A DNA stretch of 64,000 nucleotides, from NCBI RefSeq assembly GCF_004912135.1, contig NZ_STGU01000003.1, positions 248,001 to 312,000 of the forward strand, in the 5' to 3' direction. Below are positions 1-10,600 of the stretch, piece after piece. How positions within the stretch are numbered: the stretch's first letter is position 1; the number at the start of each line of letters is the position of its first letter. Under the pieces are notes generated by a model. The model did not search any database and was not told where the DNA came from. It saw only the letters and a program-made list of their open reading frames with translations. The position numbers were made by a program, and so were the translations under genes. This DNA is from Rhizobium rosettiformans W3 (GTDB lineage: Bacteria > Pseudomonadota > Alphaproteobacteria > Rhizobiales > Rhizobiaceae).

Positions 1-267
1 CGTTCGTTCACCGTGCCAGCCGGGGCAGGATAATCTGCTGGTGGTCTGTCGGTCGCTGGATGCCTAATACCACAGCCATTGCTCCGCAAGATGGGAGTGC
101 ATCCTCCACCTGAAGAGAGGTTCCGGCATGCCAGACTCGACCGTCCTGCTTTAAGCTTCCCATAACGCAATTTGACGATAAATGTTCATATTGCTCCGGG
201 TGGTTGAAAAAACCGCTGCTCGTGGCTTTTTAATGGTATTTTAGCCGCGCATTTTGGAGAGACTTTT
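1..267. other. Upstream region of the LuxR gene, no assignable gene
   Basis: No complete gene is visible here. A short open frame from the window edge to a stop near 66 could be the tail of an upstream gene, but it is too short to identify. A TTGACG hexamer at 172-177 resembles a -35 box, without a convincing -10 partner. A small dyad, GGTT-GAAAA-AACC at 202-214, lies about 55 nt before the luxR start and could be an operator. Confidence 0.4.
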
Positions 268-1005
268 GTGAACATCAATCAATTGCTGCATTTTTTGGTC
301 ATTGTCGATGAGTGCCGCTCGGCGGCGGAGGTCGTCAAAGAGCTGGAAAAACTCATCCGTTCCTATGGTTTTGAGTATTATGGCGTGGTCCGGCAGCCCA
401 AGCCGGATGAGAATCCGATGGAGCTTGTCTTGACCGGTGAGTGGCCCGAAGGGTGGCCGCAGCTCTATATTGCCAAGAAATACGTGCTGATCGATCCGAC
501 GATCCGCTATCTTGGTCAGGCGCAGGCAGGCTTCCGCTGGCGTGATGCGCTTCATGCCTTTCGTGCCGATCCGCACCGCAAGCGCATGGAGCGGATGCTG
601 GGTGACAGCATGCGGTTCGGTCTGCTCGACGGCTATATCTTCCCGGTCCATGGGCGGACCGGCTTGCTCGGCAACATGACGGTGGGCGGGCGCCCGGTCG
701 ATCTTTCGCCAACCGAAATCGCGCTCTTCGATGCGGTGGCCAAGAAGGCCTATTGGCGTCTCGTCGAGTTCAAGGATGCGGATGCCGGCGAAGCCGTCAA
801 GCCGATCGACACGCGCATGACGCGGCGCGAGATGGAAGTGTTGAATTACCTGGCCGACGGGCTGACTTCCAACGAGATCAGCAAGATCCTGAAGATCTCC
901 AACCACACCGTTGACTGGTACATGAATGGTATTCAGGACAAACTGAATGCGAAGAACCGGCAACATGTCGTTGCCATGTCGTTCCGTCTCGGGCTGGTAA
1001 CCTGA
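268..1005 (+). CDS. LuxR-family quorum-sensing type transcriptional regulator (solo)
   Basis: A 245-residue two-domain regulator. The N-terminal half looks like an autoinducer-binding domain. W63, Y67, D76 and W91 have exactly the spacing of the ligand-contact residues W57, Y61, D70 and W85 of TraR, and a later Gly (about residue 122) sits in a slightly longer loop. Residues about 183-245 form the C-terminal LuxR/GerE helix-turn-helix (TRREMEVLNYLADGLTSNEI, then TVDWYMNGIQDKL). The start is GTG, with GGAGAG 8-10 nt upstream. No luxI synthase occurs in the window, so it looks like a solo receptor. It lies just upstream of pyc in the same direction, but the 117-bp gap leaves co-transcription open. 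Confidence 0.85.
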   Translation: MNINQLLHFLVIVDECRSAAEVVKELEKLIRSYGFEYYGVVRQPKPDENPMELVLTGEWPEGWPQLYIAKKYVLIDPTIRYLGQAQAGFRWRDALHAFRADPHRKRMERMLGDSMRFGLLDGYIFPVHGRTGLLGNMTVGGRPVDLSPTEIALFDAVAKKAYWRLVEFKDADAGEAVKPIDTRMTRREMEVLNYLADGLTSNEISKILKISNHTVDWYMNGIQDKLNAKNRQHVVAMSFRLGLVT

Positions 1006-1122
1006 GGCGGGGCGGAATCTTCTCCGCGTCCGCCAAGGCAAATTGAACTTCCTAAAACAACACGCTATGACTTTTCTTCGCAGGTGCACAATGCCCTGGC
1101 ATATCGTTTTGGGGAGATCGAA

Positions 1123-4100
1123 TTGCCAATATCCAAGATCCTTGTCGCCAACCGTTCGGAAATCGCGATCCGCGTCTTTCGCGCCGCCAACGAGCTCGGT
1201 CTGAAAACGGTCGCCATCTGGGCCGAGGAAGACAAACTCGCGCTGCACCGCTTCAAGGCGGACGAAAGTTACCAGGTTGGTCGTGGTCCGCACCTGACAC
1301 GGGATCTGGGGCCAATCGAAAGCTACCTTTCGATCGATGAAATCATTCGCGTCGCCAAGCTGTCCGGCGCGGATGCCATCCATCCGGGTTACGGGCTTCT
1401 GTCGGAAAGTCCTGAATTCGTGGACGCCTGCAACGATGCAGGTCTGATCTTCATCGGTCCTAAAAGCGACACGATGCGGCAGCTCGGCAACAAGGTCGCC
1501 GCCCGCAACCTTGCCATCAGCGTCGGCGTGCCGGTCGTGCCGGCGACCGATCCGCTGCCGGATGACGAAGCGGAAATTCATCGCTTGGCCGCCGAAATCG
1601 GCTATCCCGTCATGCTCAAGGCTTCCTGGGGCGGCGGTGGCCGTGGCATGCGCGCGATCCGCGATCCGAAGGACCTGATCCGGGAAGTCACGGAAGCCAA
1701 GCGCGAGGCAAAGGCTGCCTTCGGCAAGGACGAGGTATATCTCGAAAAGCTCGTCGAGCGCGCGCGCCACGTGGAAAGCCAAATCCTCGGCGACACGCAT
1801 GGCAATGTCGTGCATCTCTTCGAGCGTGACTGCTCGATCCAGCGCCGTAACCAGAAGGTCGTCGAGCGCGCACCGGCGCCGTATCTCAACGAAGCGCAGA
1901 GGCAGGAACTCGCCGATTACTCGCTGAAGATCGCCAAGGCGACGAACTATATCGGCGCCGGCACCGTCGAGTATCTGATGGATGCCGATACCGGCAAATT
2001 CTACTTCATCGAGGTCAACCCGCGTATCCAGGTGGAGCACACGGTCACGGAAGTCGTGACCGGCATCGATATCGTCAAGGCGCAGATCCACATCCTCGAC
2101 GGCCACGCGATCGGCACGCCGGAATCGGGTGTCCCGAAGCAGGCGGATATCCGCCTCAACGGTCATGCCCTGCAGTGCCGCATCACGACGGAGGACCCGG
2201 AACAGAACTTCATTCCGGATTATGGACGCATCACCGCCTATCGTTCGGCGGCCGGCTTCGGCATCCGTCTCGACGGTGGCACCGCCTATTCGGGTGCGAT
2301 CATCACACGCTACTATGACCCGCTGCTCGTGAAGGTCACGGCATCCGGCAGCACGCCGCAGGAAGCGATCAGCCGCATGGACCGTGCGCTGCGCGAATTC
2401 CGTATCCGCGGCGTGGCGACGAACCTGACCTTCCTCGAAGCAATCATCGGTCACCCGAGCTTCCGCGACAATTCCTATACGACCCGCTTCATCGACACGA
2501 CGCCGGAGCTCTTCCAGCAGGTGAAGCGCCAGGACCGTGCGACCAAGCTCCTCACCTATCTCGCCGATGTCACCGTCAACGGGCATCCGGAAGTGAAGGG
2601 CCGCCCGAAGCCGCCGGCGGATGCCGCAGAGCCGGTCGTTCCCTTCATCGATGCGGAGATCAAGCCGGGCACCAAGCAGCTGCTCGACGAGCTTGGGCCG
2701 AAGAAGTTCGGCGCATGGATGCGCAACGAGAAGCGTATCCTGATGACCGACACGACCATGCGCGACGGTCACCAATCGCTGCTGGCGACCCGCGTTCGTA
2801 CCCACGATATCGCGAAGATCGCCGACACCTATGCGCGGGCCTTGCCGAACCTCTTCTCGCTCGAATGCTGGGGTGGGGCGACCTTCGACGTCTCCATGCG
2901 CTTTCTGACGGAAGATCCGTGGGAGCGTCTGGCTCTGGTGCGAGAAGGTGCGCCGAACTTGCTGTTGCAGATGCTGCTGCGCGGCGCGAACGGCGTTGGT
3001 TACAAGAACTATCCCGACAATGTCGTGAAGTATTTCGTCCGTCAGGCGGCCAAGGGCGGGATCGACCTGTTCCGTGTCTTCGACTGCCTGAACTGGGTCG
3101 ACAACATGCGGGTGTCAATGGATGCCGTCATCGAGGAGAACAAGCTCTGCGAGGCGGTGATCTGCTACACCGGCGATCTCCTGAATTCGGCGCGCCCGAA
3201 GTATGACCTGAAGTACTACACGGCACTTGCGGCCGAACTGGAGAAGTCCGGCGCGCATATCATCGCCGTGAAGGACATGGCGGGTCTCTTGAAGCCGGCT
3301 GCGGCCAAGGTGCTGTTCAAAGCGCTGCGCGAAGCTACAAGCCTGCCGATCCACTTCCACACCCATGATACCTCCGGCATTGCGGCCGCGACGGTGCTTG
3401 CGGCTGTCGAAGCCGGTGTCGATGCGGTGGATGCGGCCATGGATGCCTTCTCGGGCAATACGTCCCAGCCCTGCCTCGGCTCGATTGTCGAGGCCCTGCG
3501 TGGTTCGGAGCGCGATCCGGGTCTCGACCCGCACTGGATCCGTCGCATCTCCTTCTATTGGGAGGCTGTGCGCAATCAGTATGCGGCCTTCGAAAGCGAC
3601 CTCAAGGGGCCGGCCTCGGAAGTCTATCTGCACGAAATGCCGGGCGGTCAGTTCACCAACCTCAAGGAACAGGCCCGTTCGCTGGGCCTCGAAACCCGCT
3701 GGCACGAAGTGGCGCAGGCCTATGCCGATGCCAACCAGATGTTCGGCGACATCGTCAAGGTGACGCCGTCCTCCAAGGTCGTCGGCGACATGGCACTGAT
3801 GATGGTGAGCCAGGATCTCTCGGTGGCTGACGTCGAGAACCCGGCCAAGGACATTGCCTTCCCGGACTCCGTCGTCTCGATGCTGAAGGGCGATCTGGGC
3901 CAGCCCCCGGGCGGTTGGCCGGAAGCGCTGCAGAAGAAGGCATTGAAGGGCGAGAAGCCCTACACCGCCGTACCGGGTTCGCTGCTGCCGGCTGCCGACC
4001 TCGATGCCGAACGCAAGACGATTGAGGAGAAACTCGGCCGCGACGTCACGGATTTCGAATTCGCGTCCTATCTGATGTATCCGAAGGTCTTCACCGATTA

Positions 4101-4584
4101 CGCGCTGGCCGCCGATACCTATGGTCCTGTTTCGGTGATCCCGACGCCGCAGTATTTCTATGGCCTGCCGGCCGGTGAAGAACTGTTTGTCGACCTGGAG
4201 CGGGGCAAGACGCTTGTGATCGTCAACCAGGCCATCGGCCATACCGACGAGAAGGGCATGGTCACCGTGTTCTTCGAGCTCAACGGCCAGCCGCGCCGCA
4301 TCAAGGTACCGGATCGGGCCCACGGCGCGTCCGGTAGCGCCATCCGCCGCAAGGCCGAGACCGGCAATGCCGCCCAGCTGGGCGCGCCGATGCCGGGCGT
4401 CGTTTCGCAAGTGACTGTCGCTGCCGGCCAGACGGTCAAGTCCGGCGACGTGCTGCTCTCGATCGAAGCGATGAAGATGGAAACGGCGCTGCATGCCGAC
4501 CGTGACGGGACGATCTCCGAAGTTCTGGTGCGCGTCGGCGACCAGATCGATGCCAAGGATCTGCTGATCGTCTACTCGGCCTGA
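1123..4584 (+). CDS. pyc: Pyruvate carboxylase
   Basis: Carboxylates pyruvate to oxaloacetate using ATP, bicarbonate and biotin, an anaplerotic cytosolic reaction. All domains are on one chain: biotin carboxylase (about 1-460, with the ATP-grasp glycine-rich loop GGGGRGM and EVNPRIQVEHTVTE), carboxyltransferase (from about 545, TDTTMRDGHQS), and a C-terminal biotinyl domain with EAMKMET, where the biotinylated Lys is K1118. I chose the TTG at 1123 because GGGGAG lies 6 nt upstream and the product then starts MPISKILVANRSEIA. At 1153 residues it is one shorter than the 1154 I recall for the R. etli enzyme. A GTG at 1084 in the same frame would add 13 residues. Confidence 0.97.
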   Translation: MPISKILVANRSEIAIRVFRAANELGLKTVAIWAEEDKLALHRFKADESYQVGRGPHLTRDLGPIESYLSIDEIIRVAKLSGADAIHPGYGLLSESPEFVDACNDAGLIFIGPKSDTMRQLGNKVAARNLAISVGVPVVPATDPLPDDEAEIHRLAAEIGYPVMLKASWGGGGRGMRAIRDPKDLIREVTEAKREAKAAFGKDEVYLEKLVERARHVESQILGDTHGNVVHLFERDCSIQRRNQKVVERAPAPYLNEAQRQELADYSLKIAKATNYIGAGTVEYLMDADTGKFYFIEVNPRIQVEHTVTEVVTGIDIVKAQIHILDGHAIGTPESGVPKQADIRLNGHALQCRITTEDPEQNFIPDYGRITAYRSAAGFGIRLDGGTAYSGAIITRYYDPLLVKVTASGSTPQEAISRMDRALREFRIRGVATNLTFLEAIIGHPSFRDNSYTTRFIDTTPELFQQVKRQDRATKLLTYLADVTVNGHPEVKGRPKPPADAAEPVVPFIDAEIKPGTKQLLDELGPKKFGAWMRNEKRILMTDTTMRDGHQSLLATRVRTHDIAKIADTYARALPNLFSLECWGGATFDVSMRFLTEDPWERLALVREGAPNLLLQMLLRGANGVGYKNYPDNVVKYFVRQAAKGGIDLFRVFDCLNWVDNMRVSMDAVIEENKLCEAVICYTGDLLNSARPKYDLKYYTALAAELEKSGAHIIAVKDMAGLLKPAAAKVLFKALREATSLPIHFHTHDTSGIAAATVLAAVEAGVDAVDAAMDAFSGNTSQPCLGSIVEALRGSERDPGLDPHWIRRISFYWEAVRNQYAAFESDLKGPASEVYLHEMPGGQFTNLKEQARSLGLETRWHEVAQAYADANQMFGDIVKVTPSSKVVGDMALMMVSQDLSVADVENPAKDIAFPDSVVSMLKGDLGQPPGGWPEALQKKALKGEKPYTAVPGSLLPAADLDAERKTIEEKLGRDVTDFEFASYLMYPKVFTDYALAADTYGPVSVIPTPQYFYGLPAGEELFVDLERGKTLVIVNQAIGHTDEKGMVTVFFELNGQPRRIKVPDRAHGASGSAIRRKAETGNAAQLGAPMPGVVSQVTVAAGQTVKSGDVLLSIEAMKMETALHADRDGTISEVLVRVGDQIDAKDLLIVYSA

Positions 4585-4608
4585 TCGCTCCACGGACACT
4601 TTAAAGAG

Positions 4609-4643
4609 AAGAGGCCCCGCCATCGCTGGCGGGGCCTCTTTCG
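4609..4643. terminator. Bidirectional terminator between pyc and ndvB
   Basis: A perfect 13-bp stem (AAGAGGCCCCGCC at 4609-4621 with its complement at 4628-4640) with a 6-nt loop. On each strand it ends in short T/A-rich sequence. It sits between two convergent genes, so it probably serves both. Confidence 0.85.
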
Positions 4644-4648
4644 TTTGC

Positions 4649-7600
4649 CTATTCGGCGGCCTTGATCCGCGGCTTGCGGGCCGGCTTCTTTGCCGGTGGC
4701 GGCGCCGGGGGCAGATCTTCCGATATCACCTGCGCCTTGCCATCAACCGTGATGTCATAACCCTCGGCCTTGCGTGCGACTGCGACATCGATCTTACGTC
4801 CGTCGATCTCGACGGTCGCCTTGAAGCCTGTCCAATGATCCGGCAGCGCCGGGTCGACGAGGATCTCGCCACCCTTGCGGCGGATGCCGAGGAAGCCTTC
4901 GACCGCGAAACGATAGAGCCAGCCGGCAGAACCCGTGTACCAGGTCCAGCCACCGCGGCCGGCATAGCCGTTGCCGCCGTAGATGTCGGCCGCGACCACA
5001 TAGGGCTCGACGCGGTAGCGCTCTGCTTCGTCGGGAGTGCTCGCGTGGTTGATCGGGTTCAGCATTTCAAAGACGCGCCAAGCATCGGCCAGGCGACCGG
5101 CCTTGACCAGCGACAGCCCCAGCCAGATGGCAGCATGGGTATACTGCCCGCCGTTCTCGCGCACGCCCGGCGGATAGGCGCCGATGTAACCCGGATCGAC
5201 CTGCGGCTTCTCGAAGGCCGGGGTGAAGAGACGGACAATGCCGTTCTCCGTATCGACAAGTTTGGAGACCGCGGACTCGAGCGCCTTGGCGGTATGCTCG
5301 GGATCCCCCATGCCGGAGAGCACGCTCCAGGACTGGGCGATCGAGTCGATCTGGCACTGAACAGATTCCGACGATCCGAGCGGTGCGCCATTGTCGAAAT
5401 AGCCGCGACGATAGTGGTCGCCGTCCCAGCCTGCCGTCTCCAGAGACGTCTTCAGCTTTGCGACATGGTCGCTCCAGCGGCTGCTGCGGTCACGGTCGCC
5501 GCGCTTGTCGGCCTGGGCCTTGAAGCGTTCGAGCGTGGCCGCCAACAGCCAGCCCAACCAGACGCTCTCGCCCTTGCCTTCGATGCCGACGCGGTTCATG
5601 CCGTCGTTCCAGTCGCCGCCGAGGATCAGGGGCAGACCGTGTTCGCCGGTGCGGGCAATGGCGAGATCCAGCGCGCGGGCGGCATGCTCGTAGAGATCCG
5701 CCGTTTCGGCCGAGGTGCCGGGCAGGAAGAAGCTGTCATGCTGACCCTGTTGCAATTCCGGACCATTGAGGAAGGGGACCTGTTCGGTGAGGATGGTTTC
5801 GTCACCTGTCGCCGAGACATATTGATCGATCGCATAAGCGAGCCAGACGACGTCGTCGGAGATCATGGTGCGGACACCTGCTCCCGTCTGCGGCAGCCAC
5901 CAATGCTGGACGTCGCCTTCCGCGAACTGGCGTGCGGCTGCATTGAGGATCTGCCTGCGAGCGAGCTGCGGCTCGACCGTCAGGAAAGCCAGCGTATCCT
6001 GCAGTTGGTCGCGGAAGCCATAGGCACCGCTTGCCTGATAGAAGCCGGCGCGCGCGAAGATGCGGCAGGCGAGCGCCTGGTAAGGCAGCCAGCGATTGAC
6101 GAGATTGTCGAAGCCCTTGTCGCCAGTCTCGACCGAAAGCTTGCCGGTGAAGCCCGTCCAGAAGTCGGTGGTCGTCTTCAGGATGGTCGAAAAGCCGGAG
6201 CCACGGACCGTCTTCACCAGATCGAGCGCCGCTTCGGCCGTCTCGGTTTCGCCGAGCAGGAAGGTCATGTCGCGCGACTGGCCGGGCGCCAGCTCGACAT
6301 CGAAGGCGATTGCGGCGCAGGGGTCGCTTTCGCTCTCGATCGATCCGCTGAGGCCGGATGCACGCGCCACGGCCTGCGGCAGCTTGATCGTGCCGTTGCG
6401 GCCGATGAATTCACGGCGGCTCGTCGTGTAACCATCTGGCTGTTCCGGGCCTGCGAGGAAGGCGAAGCGGCCCGGGTAGTTGATGTCGTAGGGGTTGGAG
6501 GCGAGCAGGGCGCCGGTTGCCTCGTCGAAGGTCGAGAGGACAAAGGGCGCGGTGCGCGCCGGGTTGTTGCCCAGCACCCATTCCGCATAACCGTAGATGC
6601 GGAACTTGCGCGCTTCGCCGCTGACGTTTTTCAGGCGGATCCTGCTGAGCTTCACCGGACGTTCGCGGTCCACCGTCTGCGTGAGCTCGATCTCGAGGTC
6701 GCCGTGGCGGCTGACAAAGGTCGAGTAGCCGAGACCATGACGGGTCTCGAAACTCGCGGTCGGGTCGAGGTTCAGCGCACTCACCGTCGCATAGGCGCGA
6801 CCGCTGACGAGATCGGCCACGTAGAAGGCTTCACCCGGGCGGTTGATGACGGGGTCGTTCGTCCAGGGTGTGACCTGGTAGTCGCGGGAGTTCTGGCTCC
6901 AGCTGAAGCCGGCGCCCTCTGCCGAACCGTGGAAGCCGAAGCTTTCGTTGGCGATGACGTTGATCCACGGATGCGGCGTGCTGGTCGTGCCATCGAGACG
7001 GACGACATATTCCTTCCCGTCTCTGGAGAAGCCGCCAAAGCCGTTCCAGAAGTCGAGGTCTGTACCATCAGCCTTCTGAGCCGGCTTGGCCGGTGCGGGT
7101 AGCGCCGGCGGCAGGCCCGCCCATTCCACTTCGCCGTCAATCGTGCGCGGCGTGGCAAAGAGCGAGACGGCACGGTTCACCTGGTCGACGATCTTGCCGT
7201 TGCGGGTGTGGAGGACGACGCGGGCTGCCGCGAGAACGGCAAGCGTTGCGCCCTCGTCCTGCAGGTCGTCCCGGACCGTGAAGACATGCTGGCGGCCACC
7301 GGGCAGGCGGTGGCGCAGATTGTCCGCCATCTGGTCGAGCGCGTGCTGCATGTCCTGGGCATAGGAGGTCGCGCGTTCGTTGATGATCGCGAGATCGGCG
7401 ACCACGCCACGGCGGCGGAGATATTCCAGCGCGCTCATCGCTTCGCGGGCGATGTCCATGTCCATGTCGTCGTTGATGCGCAGCGCAAAGATCGGGAAGT
7501 CACCCGAAATCGCCATCGGCCAGAGTGCCGACTGCGACTTCAGACCCTTGCGGACCGTTTCCGGGTCGGCGCGCAGATGGTTGTCCGGATAGGTGAGGTA

Positions 7601-10600
7601 GCGGCCGAGATGCTGGAAGGCCGCTGCCTGCTGCGAGGTGATGCCGATATGGCGAAGCTCGACCTGGGCGCGGGTCCAGGCATGGATCAGCTCGTGGCTG
7701 AAGGCATCGGGATGGCGGTAACGCTCAATGGCCTGATCGATCTCTTCCCGGTTCGGGGCTGCCATGGTCCAGAAGATGACCTGGACCTTCTTGCCGGCCG
7801 GCACACGGACGACGCGGCGCAGGCTGAGGATTGGATCGAGCGTGAAGCCTTCCGTGCCGGAGAGGTTTGCGCCAGGATCGAAGGCTGCGGCTTCGCCAAG
7901 CGTCCGGCCGCGGCCGAGGAACTTGCGCCGATCGGTTTCGAACTCCGTCGGGCGGCCCTGGCCGGCGCTGTCGACCACGAGATGGGCGACGCAGATATCG
8001 GGATCCGACGGGCTGCGCTTGTTGCGCTCGGCGCGGATGACATCGCGACGGCGGCCGAATTCGGTCTTCACGAACATGCGCGAGAAGAGCGTATGCGCAT
8101 TGTCGCTGTCTTCGAAGGCGAGCACCGGCTCGGTGTAGGAGGTGACTTCGATGTAGCGGTCTTCGGTGCCGGCGTTCAGGATCGTCAGCCTGCGACCTTC
8201 GGCATCATGTTCGGTACCGACGATGCATTCGACCGAGGTCGAGATGTCCCCGACGGTCTTGAAGAACTCCGCCTTGTCGTCGCCGAAGATGACCTTGGTC
8301 TTTTCGTCTTCCGCACGGCGGGGCGCTGATGTCGCCGACCACCATTCGTTGGTCGCGGTGTCGCGGAGGAAGAGGAAGGTACCCCAGCGATCTTCGGTCG
8401 TATCCGGCTTCCAGCGGGTGACGGACTGGCCGTTCCAGCGGGAGAAGCCGGAGCCGGTCGCCGTCAGCATGACGGAATAGTGGCCGTTGGACAGGAAGAC
8501 GACTTCCCGGTCCTTCGTCGCCGGGTCTTCGATCGTGCGGATCTCGGCGCGCAGCAGGTCTGCCTGGCCCTTGCCCGGGGTCTGCGGCTCGTACTTCGCG
8601 CTCATGACCGGAATTTCGCGCGGCGTCTTTTCCTGCAGCAGCAGTTCTGCCGCTTCGATCACGGGATCGGCGTGGAAGAGCGCGCGCAGGCGGCCGTTGA
8701 AGGCGACGTTGGCAATGGCCGCAATCGACATGCCATGGTGGTGGGCATAGTAGTTGTAGACGACGGCGCATTTCTTGCCGTCCGGCAGGCGCGTCGGGGT
8801 GAAGTCGACCGCGTCATGGAAGCCGTAGGCGCCGAGCGCTCCAAGCTTGCGCAGCCGCTTCAGGTTCTCGAGTGCGGCTTCCGGGTAGTACTGGCTGGCG
8901 AGGATCGAGGCATAGGGCGCGATGACGGCGTTCTGGCCGAGCCCGCGCTTCAGTCCCAGCGTCGGTACACCGAAGTTGGTGTACTGGTAGTTCATCTCGT
9001 GGTCGCGGGCGTTGAAGGCCGCTTCCGATATGCCCCACGGAATGTTCAGGCGACGGCCGTGGTTCATCTGCTCGATGACGATCAGATTGTTCGTCTGGTT
9101 CAGAATGCCGCCCTGGCGCTCCTGCATGACGAGCGGCGGCATCAGATATTCGAACATCGAACCGGACCAGGAGATCAGCGCGGCGCGGGCCCCGATCGGC
9201 ACGACCTGACGGCCGAGGCGGTACCAGTGTTCCGTCGGCAGGTCGCCCTTGGCGATCGCAAACAGACTGGTCAGGCGGCATTCCGAGGCGAGCAGGTCGT
9301 AGCAGGCTTCATCCAGCTCGCGGGCATCGACGCGGTAGCCGATCGAGAGCAGGCGGCGCTCCGGACGGAACAGGAAGGTGAAGTCCATCGAGAAGGCCAG
9401 ATTGCGGGCGCGCTCGGAGAGCTGGCTCAGGCGCTGGCGCAGCGGATCGATGTTCGACAGGTCAAAGGCGGTGTCAGCTATATGGGCCTCGCAGACAGCG
9501 ACGAGGGATTCCGTCCAGCGCACGACTTCCGCGCTCTGCTCTGAGCGGACTTCGTGATGCAGGTTGGCGGCAAGCTTCTGGACGTCGCGGGCAAGCACCG
9601 CGAGGTTGATGATGCGGATCGAGGCGAATTCGTGCTCGCGCTTGACCGCGGCGAGCGCCGTATTGAAGCCGATGATGCGCTCTTCCAGGCGGCGGCGCAG
9701 CGGACGGACCGTCTTGCGATCATCGGGCAGCTGTTCGAGGATCTCGAGCAGGATGCCGCCGACATCGCCGATGCCGTCGAGATTGCCCTGGAGATGGGCA
9801 GAGGGCGCCTCGGCCCATTCGCGGCAGGCCGAGGAGATCGCAATCAGGTGGCCGGCGAAATTGCCGCTGTCGACGGCGGAGATGTATTTCGGGCCCAGCG
9901 TCTTGAGAGTGTCGGTGTAGTACCAGTTGTAGAGGTGGCCCCGGTACTTCTCCATCCGCTCCACGGTGGAGATCGTCTGTTCCATGCGCTCGAGGGTCTG
10001 CTCGAAGCTCAGCCAGCCGAAGTGGCGTGCCGAGACGACGGAGAGCAGGTAGACGCCGATATTGGTCGGCGATGTCCTGTGCGCGATGATCGGCTCGGGC
10101 GTTTCCTGGAAATTGTCCGGCGGCAGGTAGTTGTCGCCGGCGGTCGTGAAGGTCTCGTAATAGCGCCAGGTGCGCCGCGCGATCTTCCGCAGCTCGTAGG
10201 AGACATTCTCCGGCACTTCGAGACTGTCTTCGGTCTCGGCCGACTGGCTGACATACCAGGCGAGCAGCGGCGACAGCACCCAGAGGAAGGCGAAGGGAAG
10301 GCCGATCAGGTAACCGTAGCCACCGGGAAGCGCTGCGATGCCCACCGAGAGGATGGCGAGGATCGGCGCATGCCGCATGTTGCCGTAATAGGAGGCGATC
10401 GTGCCCTGTGCTGCGGACTGGACGCTGGCCGCGGTCCGCCATTCGAGCAGGAGCTTGCGGCTCACCAGCATGCGGTAGAGCGAGCGGACGATGGCATCGG
10501 CCATCATGCAGGCATTGTCGGCGATGAAAACGATCCGCAGGGCGACCTGGGCGTTGATCGACCGGACTTCCGACCACAGGGTCTGGAAATGGGCCGCCGG

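Noticed and set aside
1..120. Possible cobalamin riboswitch or tRNA in the first bases
   Set aside because: No B12-box or cloverleaf pattern could be found on either strand.
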